Origin: Anodontia alba
Taxonomy: Eukaryota > Mollusca > Bivalvia > Lucinida > Lucinidae
Assembly: GCA_964016985.1 (NCBI GenBank)
Contig: OZ024823.1
Location: 24,063,320-24,127,319, forward strand
Length of the DNA: 64,000 nucleotides
Reading direction: 5' to 3'
Below the pieces are notes generated by a model. The model did not search any database and was not told the origin of the DNA. It was given only the letters and a program-made list of their open reading frames with translations. A program made the translations under genes and the position numbers. How positions within the stretch are numbered: the first letter of the stretch is position 1; the number at the start of each line of letters is the position of its first letter. Below are positions 1 to 11,156 of the stretch, in pieces.

Positions 1-2479
1 TTGAAAAAAAATCCACAAGTGCATAAGCGACACAAAACGATTTCAGCTGTTGAAACTGTAGGGAATAAAATGGTCTGTACATGTAACTCTCTCTATTCAA
101 AAGCTGACTGACTCTGTGGGGTATTCGCACGGGATACACTGCCCTTGTCCCTTCATTTGTTATTACTAAACCCACTTTAAGACTTGTGCTAGTATTTAAG
201 TGATTTCTACGACTGATATTACCAGACCTAGTACTGGCATTACAATTGAGCGTGTTGTCAGCCGTAGGACTTACATTAATATTTGAATTTCCAGTATTTT
301 TTCATTGCCCTTTATGTATTTGATCTGATTGTCTCTTTTTTAATCTGTATTTAAAATTCACATTATGCAAGTCCGAGATAATTTGTATTCACGACCGGAC
401 TGGGTGAAATTTTTCGCCGCAAAACTATCAGCCAATGAGATCGCGAAAGCCGATTCTCCGAATTCAACAACTCAGATTGCGAATGCAAATTACCCCGTAT
501 TCGTAAAAAAAAAACAAAACAAAAAAAAAAAAAAAAAAAAAAAAAAAAACGAGATGTTCAGTATATCTAGTAATTCTTTATCTCTCTCTCCGGAGGGCGG
601 TTCGATGGATTAACCCGGTTTAGTGTTGTTTAAACGATCCACTGTCATCTGTAAGGTGCGGCGGAGAATTTCTGACCCCATTTGCAGTAACAAGAACATA
701 TAAACTACATGTAGTCTGTATGCGATTACTTGCCACGATATCAACCTGAAATGTATTTTATCAGCTATGATGTGTCCGTCCTTCGAATTTAAGAAAATTG
801 AATAATCATTTATATGATAAAATGATAACTTCAAGTTCCTGCGCCAATATTTGTACAAGGGCTGATATGGGGTATGGTATGAAAACTGCCACATCATATT
901 AAATTTGTTCATCGTATATTTCCAACAGTTTTCCTTAAACCAATCTTAAAACAAAAAATGTTGAGTTGCTGTTTAAATTTCCGTTCGATGGTCCGGTTTT
1001 GGGGAAAGCTGACGCCTGCTCATTTCTTTTCTCGATGACATTTTCAAGATGTAGCAGCCGGTAGGCAATTGCCTCAAATGTCTTTTGTCTGTTTACCTAT
1101 GTTGTTTTATTTTCTGAAATTTTTCTATAATGACTTCATCTTGTTAATTTATTAAATGAAGAACAAAAGAATAATTGCAAATAATAGAATTGTCTGGTAG
1201 TGGCGTCGCTGCCAATAGGAAGACAGCCGAGTGTTCCGAACGTAGGGCTTTTAGGGCCCGATAAAGGTGTGTGACACGGGTTTTGAGGTGTGATAGAGCA
1301 TGCGATATTGCATCACGTGCTAATGTCTCATGTGACGTAATATGTGCACGGATGACATCTTCGTATCGCATATTCAAAATGAGGTATTTTATAGCAAATA
1401 TATGATAAGACGTTTCTATTATTTAGTGGATAACGTCACAAAAAATTTGGTTGCAGGCCGACCGACACAACGTTATGTTTTCTTTTGAAAAACGGTTCTA
1501 CGGCCATTAAATACAGTTTTAAAGTCATATAGCCCGCGCTATGCAAAAAACATGTCTTCGGGCATATGCGGACCGTGAACAGAATCGCTGATACTACAGA
1601 ATGTTTGAATGGAGAGCAAAGGCTCACACTTTGCGCATGCACAATATGCTTTGAATCCGCACATTTTGCGCATGCCCGAAGGCACTTTTTCGCTTGACAC
1701 GGCCCATATGATAAACAGAATTTTGCACCTTTGGTCATTTCATATGAAATTTATGAAACTCGCCTAAGGCTCGTTTCATAAATGTCATATAAAATGACTA
1801 CTCATGTAAGATCACCTGTATATAATCCACCACTAACCAAATACAGAACAAATCGTTTAAGGTGAATCATTTGATGCCATTTTCCAACGGTAGACAACTT
1901 TTGCAGGCATAAATTACTTCCCTGGTATTTTTTTTTTCAAAACAGGAGGCCACTCTTAAAGGAGAGAGTCTGCTCTCAGAGGGAGCACATTCAGTCCGTA
2001 AAGATTAGCCCTAAAGGCGAAGGGGGATAAGTATTTTCATCCTTGATATATTTCCCTTGATAAACCCATTCGTCTATAGTTTCCTAGATTTAATTTGAAC
2101 ATTTGACATAAAGACATTTATATATGTACACTAATGTTTCCGGACACCGCGAAAGTCTATCTTTAAATACTTGCTTTGAATACATGCAAGTGCACCCGTT
2201 TTACTAAATTATACTGACAAAAAAGAGGCGCAACGCAAATTCTACGAACTATTACGTTTTATTAATTTATGATGACTATGCTACAGATCAATCTATCTAT
2301 CTTCCAATAATGCTTAACCCTTTTATGGGATTTAAAGCATGTGAATGCAAAGCCAGGCTAAGAAAGGCAAAGTTGTAAAGGATAAAAAAGAAGTAAAAGC
2401 GTGAACAGTTAAAAGGATCTAGTTAAAAAATCGGTTGTTGATTAAGGCGAGAAGTGGTTTATCTGGCTGACTGGCCTGT
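1..2479. other. Intergenic DNA, no supported gene
   Basis: No coding sequence with recognisable domains is visible. The stretch holds a long A tract at about 508-549, AT-rich unique DNA, and at about 1550-1735 a decayed copy of a repeat also seen three times near 18000-18255, 26100-26350 and 34670-34900. The shared words are ATATGC next to CGAAG, GCGCATGC, and a final GCGGCCCAT or CACGGCCCAT. Short open frames here look random. Confidence 0.6.
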
Positions 2480-3235
2480 TAAACTCATTAACGTTGGGCA
2501 TGGTGACTCATACTAAGGGGAGGGAATTCCAGTATGCAATAGCTCTCCGGGGATGAGGTAGGGGAGAGATTGTTTATGATAATCTGTGGATGATAATATC
2601 TGTCTGTATGCCATTATGTGGGAGGTTCTGGACTGTTTCTGCAGGGCTGTGAGGTACTGGTCCCTGGAAATAGCAACAAAGTCATTAGTGATTTTGCAAA
2701 TGAGTGAGAGTCCGTTTAAGCGGCGTCGGTCAAGACTTGTCCACTGAAGTGACTGCAACATAGCTATCACACTTGAAGTTCTTCTGTAGCCTCTGTTGAA
2801 CCACCTAGCTGTGCGACGTTGTACATTTTCTATTTGCTGTATCGCAGTTTCTGTGTAGGGGCTTCATAAGAAATCCAAGGGGTAGATTTTCCTTCTTGGA
2901 CACTCTTGATATGTGCGTGTTCCAGGAGAGATTTTCAGAAATGTCAACTCCTGAGTATTTTGCTGATAGTACTGCTTCAAGGAGGTCCCCATGTAGATAT
3001 TACTGGTTGGTTTTGGACAGGTTGCCGTGACCTCGTGATATGTATAACTTGGCATTTAGATTGATTAGATTGCATGTCACAGGCCTTTTTCCCAGGACTC
3101 AAGATACTGGAGATCTTGCTTGAGTATAGCTGGTGTAGAAGATTTGGAAATTGTTACATAAAGAGCTATGTCATCCGTAAATAATCTAATGTTGGATTTG
3201 ACCTGTTGAAATAGATCATTCATGTATTACTAATC
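2480..3235 (-). pseudogene. LINE reverse transcriptase C-terminal fragment (CR1/jockey-like)
   Basis: Read on the minus strand, this decayed piece runs from the RT catalytic box to near the end of a non-LTR retrotransposon ORF2. Near 3150-3200 the reading is NIRLFTDDIALYVTIS, which matches the F/Y-A-D-D-T-A-L-Y core of LINE RTs with A replaced by T. It is followed by ILKQDLQYLESWEKG, then SGVDISENLSWNTHISRVS at about 2890-2960, and after 2820 VQRRTARWFNRGY and LQWTSLDRRRLNGL, all typical of the RT connection region of jockey/CR1-type LINEs. Several frame changes and stops interrupt it, for instance at about 3070-3085 and 2860. No endonuclease or N-terminal RT part remains, so it is a dead 5'-truncated copy. 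The clade is an inference from these motifs. Confidence 0.8.
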
Positions 3236-3421
3236 ATTTATCACATAGTGGCCTTCATTCCCAACATTCAGCATGAAATATCTCGCGATGTATATGGTCT
3301 ACATGCATGCAAATGTGATAAATCAGTTATACTATGGTTCTGCGCATGTACGTGCGATAATGCACTCGCTCATGCTCGTGCATTATCGCACCGTACATGC
3401 GCACGAACCATGGTATAACTA

Positions 3422-6225
3422 AGACATAAACCATGGTTATTGTCGAGGTTTTGGGTATACTGTAAATTATACCATAGTTTGGTGACCTTTCACTGTCTGA
3501 CCCAAACGAGGCGGAGCCGAGTTTGAGTCAGACAGTGAAAGGTCACCTAACTATGATATAATTCACAGTATTCCCAAAACCGAGACAATAACATGGTTTA
3601 TCTGTTTTAACCAATGTATGGGACTGCTTTTTTCTTACAAAAACTATACATTTATTAATTTAGTGTATCAATTTATACATTTTTATCTTTATTTAGTTTT
3701 TTTTTATTTATTATTTTTTTATTTGTATATTTTTATGGTAAAGTGGTAATACCTGGTCTAATGTCATGCTGGACCAACTGACCTTGTGTACTAAAAATGA
3801 CGCAACACCCCGCCTTTTTTGAATTAAACTGACTGAGACACTACTGCTAAAATCTGATTGGTTGCAAGCATGTCAATCAAAAGAAATTACATCAGCATCT
3901 TAATTTGGTCAAATTTTGGTGCAATCTGGTTGGTCAGCTGTAGCTTTGGTCATTATAATATACTCCAGACACACTGTCTGGTTTTTATGTGTTTTATTCA
4001 ACAAAAAAAATGAATGTTTCATTTTTAAATAGAAAGTTGCTCAGTTCTTAAGTAAATTTGACGTTCCTCTAACCTTTACCACTCTCTGGGCAATTTCAGC
4101 AGACAATATATTCGATTATACTTTTCTTATTTTTTCCAGCCAATAGAATTTGGCATTTCATGCAAACTGTCTCTATTGGAGACAATTTACATGAAATGTC
4201 AAATCCAGTTTTCTGAGATAAAATAAGAAAACTTATTGAAAATGTCATCTGCTGAAAATTGATGGTTAGCATTCTCAGGGCAATTTCAGCAGACAACAAA
4301 TTGAGGATATGTTGTTTTTTGTTTTGTTTTTTTTTTCAGTAAAAATTTTGACATTTGGAGACAATTTGCATGAAATGTCAAATCCTGTTTCCTGGAAAAA
4401 ATATGAAAATATTTCGAAATATCTGCTGAAAATTGATGCTTAGCACCCTTGGTACAATGTAAATAAATCTGAAGTTAATTTTCAATAACCGAAAATTATA
4501 CCATAGCTGGACCATGGGATAATTTTCAGTTTTGAAAGTTATCCCATGGTTTATTTATAGATCTCACAGGTGTACTTTAGAATGACTATCAACCCAACGT
4601 GCACCTGACCTTTATAACTCTGGGCTTATTCCGCAGATGGTGACAAATTGATATTTTTCTCAAAAAGAGTTTGTTGTTTTCTGGGAAATATAAGAAAAAC
4701 ATTTCAAAATGTCGTATGTTGAATTTTGTACCCAGAATGCTAAGCATCAATTTTCAGCAGACATTTTGAAATATTTTCTTATTTTCCAAGGAAACAGGAT
4801 TTGACATTTCATGCAAATTGTCTCCACATGTCAAATTGTTTTCTGGAAAAAATAAACGTTCCAGAAAAAATAAACGTATCATCAATATGTTGTCTGCTAA
4901 AATTGCCCAGAGAGTGCTAAACATCAGTTTTCGGCAGATAACATTTTGAAATAGTTTTCTTATTTTTCCCAGGAAACTGGATTTGACTTATTTTTCCCAG
5001 GAAACTGGATTTGACATTTCATGAAATTAGTCTCAAATAGAGAAAGTTTGCATGAAATTTCAAATTCTGTTGGCTAGAAAAAATAAGAAAAGTATCATCA
5101 AATATATTGTCTGCTGAAATTGCCCAGAGAGTGGTAAAGGTTAGAAGCACTTCAAAATTACTTCTGCACTGAGCAACTTTCTATTTAAAAATGACACGAA
5201 TAAAACACATACAACCAGACAGTCTCTGTCTGGAGTATATTATAATGACCAAAGCTACAGCTGACCAACCAGATTGCACCAAAATTTGACCAAATTAAGA
5301 TGCTGATGTAATTTCTTTTGATTGACATGACTGGTTTCAATCAGATTTTAGCAGTTGTGCCACAGTCAGTTTAATTCAAAAAAGGCGGGGTGTTACATCA
5401 TTTTAAGACCAATCCTAATCAACTGTGTGATGTGTTATTATTTGTGTGTTCTGAGATAGCTGATGAGACCAATCTTAGCTCTAAACTGCCTGTTGCAGAT
5501 AGAACAAGAGAGGTCTGAGGAAGAAAGCTCTGTTGGTGATGCCTTAGCTCTGGCTTTCCGCTATGCACGTTCTGCTCGGCTTCGCTGATTCTTTTTGCTT
5601 CGTAGTCACCAGCTCCCCTTTTTATGAGGCCTCGCCACTTTGTACGATCTTGTGCAATCTGTTCCCATGACTCTGTTGGTATGTTGAAGTCTTTAAGGGA
5701 GGCTTTGAGGGTGTCCTTGTATCGCTTCTTCTGACCACCATGGGACCGTTTTCCTACTTGAAGTTCTCTATAGAGGATTTTCATTGGCAAACGTTCATCA
5801 GGCATTCTGGTAACATGGCCTGTCCATCTTAACTGTGCCAATTTCAGAAGAGTATGTATACTCTGCATCCCTGCCCTTTTTAAGTACACAAGGTCAATAA
5901 GTCCAACATTGCATGACCAGGTGTTACCACTTTACCATAAAAATATAAAAAAAATAAAAATAAAAAAAGGTAGAAAAAGATATATTAAATATATAAAAGT
6001 ATAATTTTTGTAAGAAAAAAAAGTACAGTCCCATACATTGGTTAAAACAGACAAACCCTGTTATTGTCTCGGTTTTTGGAATACTGTAAATTATATCATA
6101 ATTTGGTGACCTTTTACTGTCTGACCCAAACTCGGCTCCGCCTCGTTTGGGGTCAGTGAAAGGTCACCAAACTATGGTATAATTTACAGTATACCAAAAC
6201 CTCGACAATATCATGGTTTGTCTAT
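3422..6225. mobile_element. Large inverted-repeat (foldback) element with about 1 kb arms
   Basis: The left arm at about 3422-4455 is the reverse complement of about 4727-6225. The outer ends pair AACCATGG-TTATTGTCGAGG with CCTCGACAATATCATGGTTT. Inside, paired blocks include GGTGACCTTTCACTGTCTGA, the GGCGGGGTGTT box (3808 and 5389) and the block with GACATTTCATGCAAATTGTC. The left arm is about 1.03 kb; the right is about 1.5 kb because a LINE fragment of about 0.48 kb sits in it. The arms themselves hold shorter palindromes, for example 3484-3545. The centre, 4456-4726, has another hairpin around 4495-4550. No transposase is present. It looks like a non-autonomous foldback DNA element; target duplications could not be fixed. 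Confidence 0.8.
5408..5877 (-). pseudogene. 5'-truncated LINE 3' end with target-site duplication
   Basis: A minus-strand open frame (5889 to 5419) reads LKRAGMQSIHTLLKLAQLRW, then PDERLPMKILYRELQVGKRS and DFNIPTESWEQIAQDRTKWR. This is the C-terminal tail of the same APE-type LINE found at 50268-52905, whose 3' end starts with the same bases, GACCAATCCTAATCAACTGTG. The sequence TTTTAAG occurs on both sides (5401-5407 and 5878-5884), a target-site duplication, and the left arm of the surrounding inverted repeat gives the uninterrupted site (TGTACTAAAAATGACG near 3787). So this is a short 5'-truncated insertion made by target-primed reverse transcription after the inverted repeat formed. Confidence 0.88.
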
Positions 6226-6339
6226 AACTTAAATAAATAAAAAATAAATGAATAATCAATTGAATAGAGATATTTTATGGAATGAAATATGACTAACAAA
6301 CGATTGTTTTTCTCCGCATTGTAATGCGGTTACTAACAC

Positions 6340-6785
6340 CTTTGTAGAGGAAAGTAAGTCCTACGTAGGACATTATCTCCAACGTAGGTTTTAGTAACTC
6401 CTAAGTAGGACTTATTTTCTCCTACGTAGGAGTTACTAACTCCTTCGTAGGACTTATTATCTCCTACGTAGAAGTTACTAGCTCCTACGTAGGACTTATT
6501 ATCTCCTACGTAGGACTTATTATCTCCTACGTAGGACTTATTATCTGCGTAGGACTTATTATCTCCTATGTAGGAGTTACTAACTCCTACATAGGACTTG
6601 TTATCTCCTACGTAGGAGTTACTATCTCCTACGTAGGACTTATTATCTACGTAGGAGTTACTATCGCCTACGTATTATCTCCTACATAGGCGTTACTATC
6701 GCCTACGTAGGAGTTACTATCTCCTACGTAGGAGTTACTAACTCCTACTTAGTAACTCCTACGTAGGAGATAATAACTTTTTATA
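6340..6785. repeat. Tandem array of the palindrome TCCTACGTAGGA, about 21-bp period
   Basis: About twenty copies of the self-complementary 12-mer TCCTACGTAGGA, or one-base variants such as TCCTACATAGGA and TCCTTCGTAGGA, are separated by short linkers of two kinds, CTTATTATC and GTTACTAAC/TATC. The usual unit is about 21 bp. Some units lost half of the palindrome (6545-6552, 6648-6656, 6676-6690). The array is flanked by AT-rich unique DNA. It could form cruciforms. No function is known to me. Confidence 0.85.
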
Positions 6786-7148
6786 ACTCCATCATGTGAT
6801 CAACATGGCGATCGCATATCATTTAATATCAGCCGTAAAATAATGGAAAAATGTGATTTCTAAAGCTTCTTGGAGTCGGAATTTTTGGATTATTTTGGAA
6901 ATGTACTCACAGTGAGTGTAAAATATGTTTCTGATGATTATATAATTGCTTCATAAACCTACTACAGACATAAAACTAAATCATTATTGAGAACAATGTG
7001 AGTAATCTGTGACGTCACTCAATAGTTAATACAATAGAAAATACTGTGTGAAATTGCGGTGATCACTAACGGTACTACTCCCCATGTTCGAGGATTTTTT
7101 TTGTATACAGTTCGCCAAAAATTATAAAATTATATTACTTACTGAGAG

Positions 7149-8072
7149 ATGAGTAAATATACTGACAAAACTCCAAGTCGTTCAATTGACAATAGTGTAG
7201 CAAAAAAGCGGGAGTTATCATCTCCATTTTCACCAGAGGATAAAGTAGTAAAAAAAAAAAACAGGCCCCAATCTAGCAGCAGTATTGACAGTGTTCATGA
7301 CATGATGGCGACTTCAGAGATTGAGAGTATGGATCAAACTCAGCTATTAACTCTACCAGAATCTGAATTGAATAAAATTTGTGATATAATAAATCCTGCC
7401 ATCCAAGGAGATGTACTATCAGAAATTAGAGATGACATCAAATCCCTAAATAAGGATGCAATTTCTGAAGTCATCGATGATAAATTGGCTCAGTTACACT
7501 CTGAAAACAAGAGGTTATCACGAGAAAATGCTCAGTTAAAGAGTCGGGTTACAAAACTCGAGCAAGCACTTGATGATGCGGAACAATATAGCCGTAGAAA
7601 CTGTCTCCGCATCTCCAAGGTTCCAGAAAATGAAAACGAAGACACGGATGCTATAGTATATAAGGTGGCAGATACGTTAGCAGTCACACTGTCGCCATCT
7701 GATATTGACAGATCCCACCGCATCGGCAAACCTGGTAAGAAGGAACACAGGGATATAGTTGTAAAGTTTACCAATTACAGAGCTCGTGAAAGACTCATGG
7801 CCAATAGGAAAAAACTGAAAGATTCTGTGTTGACAGGAGTGTTCTTGAATGAGGATCTTACTAAGAAAAGAAGTAAACTTTTGTTTGAGGCCAGGAAACT
7901 GGCGAAAGGTGATGCTCCCAGTCTCTTAGGTGCATGGTCTTCTAATGGTAACATTTTGGTCAGAGACCTCAGAAAAAATGTACACAGAATCTCAAACGAA
8001 ACTGAACTCGACAGTGTTAAGTTCATCACAGCAGACGTGGATGCGGAGGAACAAACTGAATCAGTAAATTAA
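7149..8072 (+). CDS. LINE ORF1p-like protein, intact 307-aa frame
   Basis: The frame is open from ATG to TAA and encodes a lysine/serine-rich, probably disordered N-terminus (residues 1-60), a heptad-rich coiled coil (about 108-147, with LHSENKRLSRENAQLKSRVTK), then QYSRRNCLRISKVPE (147-160), DIDRSHRIGKPGKK (185-198), RDIVVKFTNYRARERLMANR (201-220) and VFLNEDLTKKRSKLLFEARK (231-250). Coiled coil, RRM-like and C-terminal domain in this order is the plan of L1-type ORF1 nucleic-acid chaperones (Pfam Transposase_22-like), which trimerise and coat LINE RNA. No ORF2 follows: the sequence turns at once into the first unit of the tandem triplication. It may be a recently truncated LINE, a retrocopy or a stand-alone gene. 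A tract of 12 A residues at about 7250 is within the frame. Confidence 0.72.
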   Translation: MSKYTDKTPSRSIDNSVAKKRELSSPFSPEDKVVKKKNRPQSSSSIDSVHDMMATSEIESMDQTQLLTLPESELNKICDIINPAIQGDVLSEIRDDIKSLNKDAISEVIDDKLAQLHSENKRLSRENAQLKSRVTKLEQALDDAEQYSRRNCLRISKVPENENEDTDAIVYKVADTLAVTLSPSDIDRSHRIGKPGKKEHRDIVVKFTNYRARERLMANRKKLKDSVLTGVFLNEDLTKKRSKLLFEARKLAKGDAPSLLGAWSSNGNILVRDLRKNVHRISNETELDSVKFITADVDAEEQTESVN

Positions 8073-8819
8073 CTTGTGACCTAAAATATAATAACACAAA
8101 TTATTTTCATGTGCTAGTTCCTGACCAAACATTTGCCGCAGAATATCCATGTTGTGACATGTCCTTTTTCAACGAATGACATTTTTTTTTCAATTTGGTC
8201 CGAAAAATCGGTTTTGCTATCAATTTTCCAGAAGTTATAGACTGAATTGCTATAAAATGCAGATTCGGACAGACCTTCCGACAGCGTAAAATCACGCGTG
8301 AAAATAACTTGATCATGTGACGCACAACTTACAACTAAGTTGGAGGTTCCTGTTTTAATAAATGTCATGCGTGAAAAGGGCTTATTTGTAATTTTCGCCG
8401 AGTTATCACCAATGATACCATAATCTGTGTCTAACTCGGAGCACAAAAAAATATTGGATTGGACAGTTTTAGATTATTATGTATCGGACGCAAAGAATTG
8501 CTCATGCGTTGTAATATGTCCAGCTTTATTCCTTGGCACACAAGATTGACAGGTGAGGGCATTTACGTTAACAGAAATCATATATCAGCCCTGTACTGCT
8601 GTTATCGAATAAGCACTTTAATGTTTTCGTGTGTTTGTTTGTTGTTGTTTCTTTTGTTTTTGTTTTGTTTGTTAGCTCACCTGAGCACAAAGTGCTCATG
8701 GTGAGCTATTGTGGTCAGTCAATGGCCATCGTCCGTCGTCCGTCTTTCGTCGTTCTTCTTGCGGCGTCAACAATTGCTTTAAAAGCCTACTCCTCCTACA
8801 TCCCTGGGCCAATTGACTC

Positions 8820-10540
8820 GATACTTGGTAGGAAGCATCGGGGTGACTTGTAGATCAAAAATAGCTAAAACCGTTCCGATCGAAAATCCAAGATGGCCGC
8901 CATCTTGAAAATCTATTCTTCGCTTCTTCTTCTGAACCGAAAGGCCAGTTGACTCCAAACTTGCTAGGAAGAATCGGGGTGACTTGTAGATCAAAAATAG
9001 CTAAAATCGTTCCGATCGGAAATCCAAGATGGCCGCCATGGCGGCCATCTTGAAAATCTATTTTTCGCTTCTTCTCCTGAACCGAAAGGCCAATTGTCAC
9101 CAAACTTGCAAGGTAGCTTCGGGGTGACATGTAGATCAAAAATAGCTAAAATCGTTCCGATCGGAAATCCAAGATGACCGCCATGGCGGCCGTCTTGAAA
9201 ATCTATTTTTCGCTTCTTCTCCTGAACCAAAAATCCAATTGACTCTAAACTTGCTAGGAAGATTGAGGTGACTTGTAGATCAAAAATAGCTAAAATCGTG
9301 CCGATCGGAAATCCAAGATGGCCGCCATGGCAGCCATCTTGAAAATCTATTTTTCGCTTCTTCTCCTGAACCGAAATGCCAATTGACTCCAAACTTGCTA
9401 GGAAGTATTGGGGTAACTTGTAGGTCAAAAATAGCTAAAAATCAAGCCGATCGTAAATCCAAGATGGCCGCCATGGCCGCCATCTTGAAAATCTACTTTT
9501 TGCTTCTTCTCCTGACCCCAAAAGCCAAATGACTCCAAACATGGTAAGAAGCATTGGGGTGACTTTTAGATCAAAAATAGCTAAAATCGTTCCGATCGGA
9601 AATCCAAGATGGCCGCCATGGCAGCAATCTGGAAAATCTATTTTTTGCTTCTTCTCCTGAACCGAAAGGCCAATTGACTCCAAACTTGCTAGGGAGCATC
9701 GGTGTGACTTGTAGATCATAAATAGCTACAATCGTGCCGATCGTAGATCCAAGGTGGATGCCATGGCGGCCATCTTGAAAATCTATTTTTCGTTTCTTCT
9801 CCAAACCCCAAATGCAAATGACCCGAAACTTGAAAGTAGCTAAAATCGTACCAATCGGAAATCCAAGATGGCCGCCATGGCAGCCATTTCGAAAGTCTAT
9901 TTTTCGCTTCTTCTCTTGAGCCGAAAGGCCAAGTGACTCCGAACTTGGTAGGAAGCATCAGGGTGACTTGTAGATCAAAAGTAGTTAAAATCATGCTGAT
10001 CGGAAATCCAAGATGGCCGCCATGGTGGCCATCTTCAAAATCTTTTTTTCGCTTCTTCTCCTAAACCCAAAAGCCAATTGACTTAAAACTTGGTAGGAAG
10101 CATCGGGGCGACTTATAGATTGAAATAGGCTTAAATCGGTCCGATTTCAAATCCAAACTGGCCGCCATGGCGGCCATCTTGAAAATCTATTTTCTACTTC
10201 TTCTCCTGAACCGAAAGGCTTATTGACTTTAAACTAGGTAGGAAGCATCAGGATGACCTGTAGATCAAAAATAGCTAAAATCATCCCTATCAGAAATCCA
10301 AGATGGCCGCCAGGACAGCAAATTTTGAAAATCTATTTTGCGCTTCTTCTCCTGAACTGAAAGGCCATTTGCTCCAAACTTGGTAGGAAGCATTCGGGTG
10401 ACTTGTAGATCTAAAATAGCTTAAATTGTTTGGATCGGAAATCCACTTGAAACTCTTTTTTTCGCTTATTTTCCTGAACCAAAGGGCCAGTTGATTTGAA
10501 AATTAGTAGGAAGGATCGGGATGACTTGTAGATATAAAAA
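8820..10540 (+). repeat. 145-bp minisatellite array, part 1 (about 11-12 units)
   Basis: Units of about 142-147 bp read GGTAGGAAGCATCGGGGTGA, CTTGTAGATCAAAAATAGCT, AAAATCGTTCCGATCGGAAA, TCCAAGATGGCCGCCATGGC, GGCCATCTTGAAAATCTATT, TTTCGCTTCTTCTCCTGAAC and CGAAAGGCCAATTGACTCCA. The centre is a palindrome built on CCAAGATGGCCGCCATGGCG. Unit starts fall near 8827, 8966, 9110, 9255, 9400, 9545, 9690, 9948, 10093, 10238 and 10383. One unit near 9830 has a deletion. The long minus-strand frames here are products of the repeat, not genes. Confidence 0.9.
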
Positions 10541-10756
10541 TATACTGAAAGGAAAAAGAAACGCAGGGTAAATTTATTCCTAAATTTCATTCAAGTTTGA
10601 AAAAGTTTGTTAAATATTTTACTATGATTACAAAACGGTACATGTATGGAACAAAAGTTCCAAAGTTCATTGGTTTGTGATCAACAAGTCTCGAGTTATT
10701 GAAGTTCATTGGTAGCTACCCCCCAAATCTTGAAATCAAAATCAAACTGAAAATCA

Positions 10757-11150
10757 TTATCGGGTGTGCCCCCCTCTTGCTGCCGTTGCTGCCCTAATTC
10801 TCCTTTGGATAGAGTTAACCAAAGCATTGACAGTTCGCATCGGGATGTTATTCCATTCATCGATCAACGCATGCCTTAGTTGTGCGAGAGTTGCGGGGGG
10901 GTTTCGGCGCTTCCTAACCCTTCTGTCCAGCTCATCCCACATGTGGTCTATTGGGGTCAAATCTGGACTGTACGGTGGCCATGCTAGTGTTGCGATGTTA
11001 TTGTTTGCCAGGAAATCCTGACAAACTCGGGCAACATGTGGTCGGGCATTGTCCTGCTGCAGAAACAGATTACGTTGTTGCACAAGCGGGACTGCAACAG
11101 GACGCAAGATCTCATCCCTATACCTTACTGCGGTCATATTGCCCAGGCTA
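10757..11150 (-). pseudogene. Tc1-like transposase, C-terminal half (left arm)
   Basis: The minus-strand reading gives GNMTAVRYRDEILRPVAVPL, then FLQQDNARPHVARVCQDFLA and WPPYSPDLTPIDHMWDELDR and ends RRIRAATAARGGHTR. The second catalytic Asp is in QQDNARPH and the third acidic residue lies in PIDHMW, where Tc1 proteins usually have PIEHLW. By my count 34 residues separate the two, so the triad would be DD34D. The N-terminal DNA-binding part and the first Asp are not on this strand. The frame upstream to 11323 is palindrome read-through. Confidence 0.8.
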
Positions 11151-11156
11151 TTTCCG

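Noticed and set aside
6340..6785. CRISPR-like regular repeat array
   Set aside because: The linkers are themselves repeats, not unique spacers, the core is a simple palindrome, and the context is eukaryotic without cas genes. Also true for the GATATC arrays.
8779..10000. Series of minus-strand frames with FPIGTILAIFDLQVTP
   Set aside because: They are translations of the 145-bp minisatellite and change frame where unit length changes; no start or domain.
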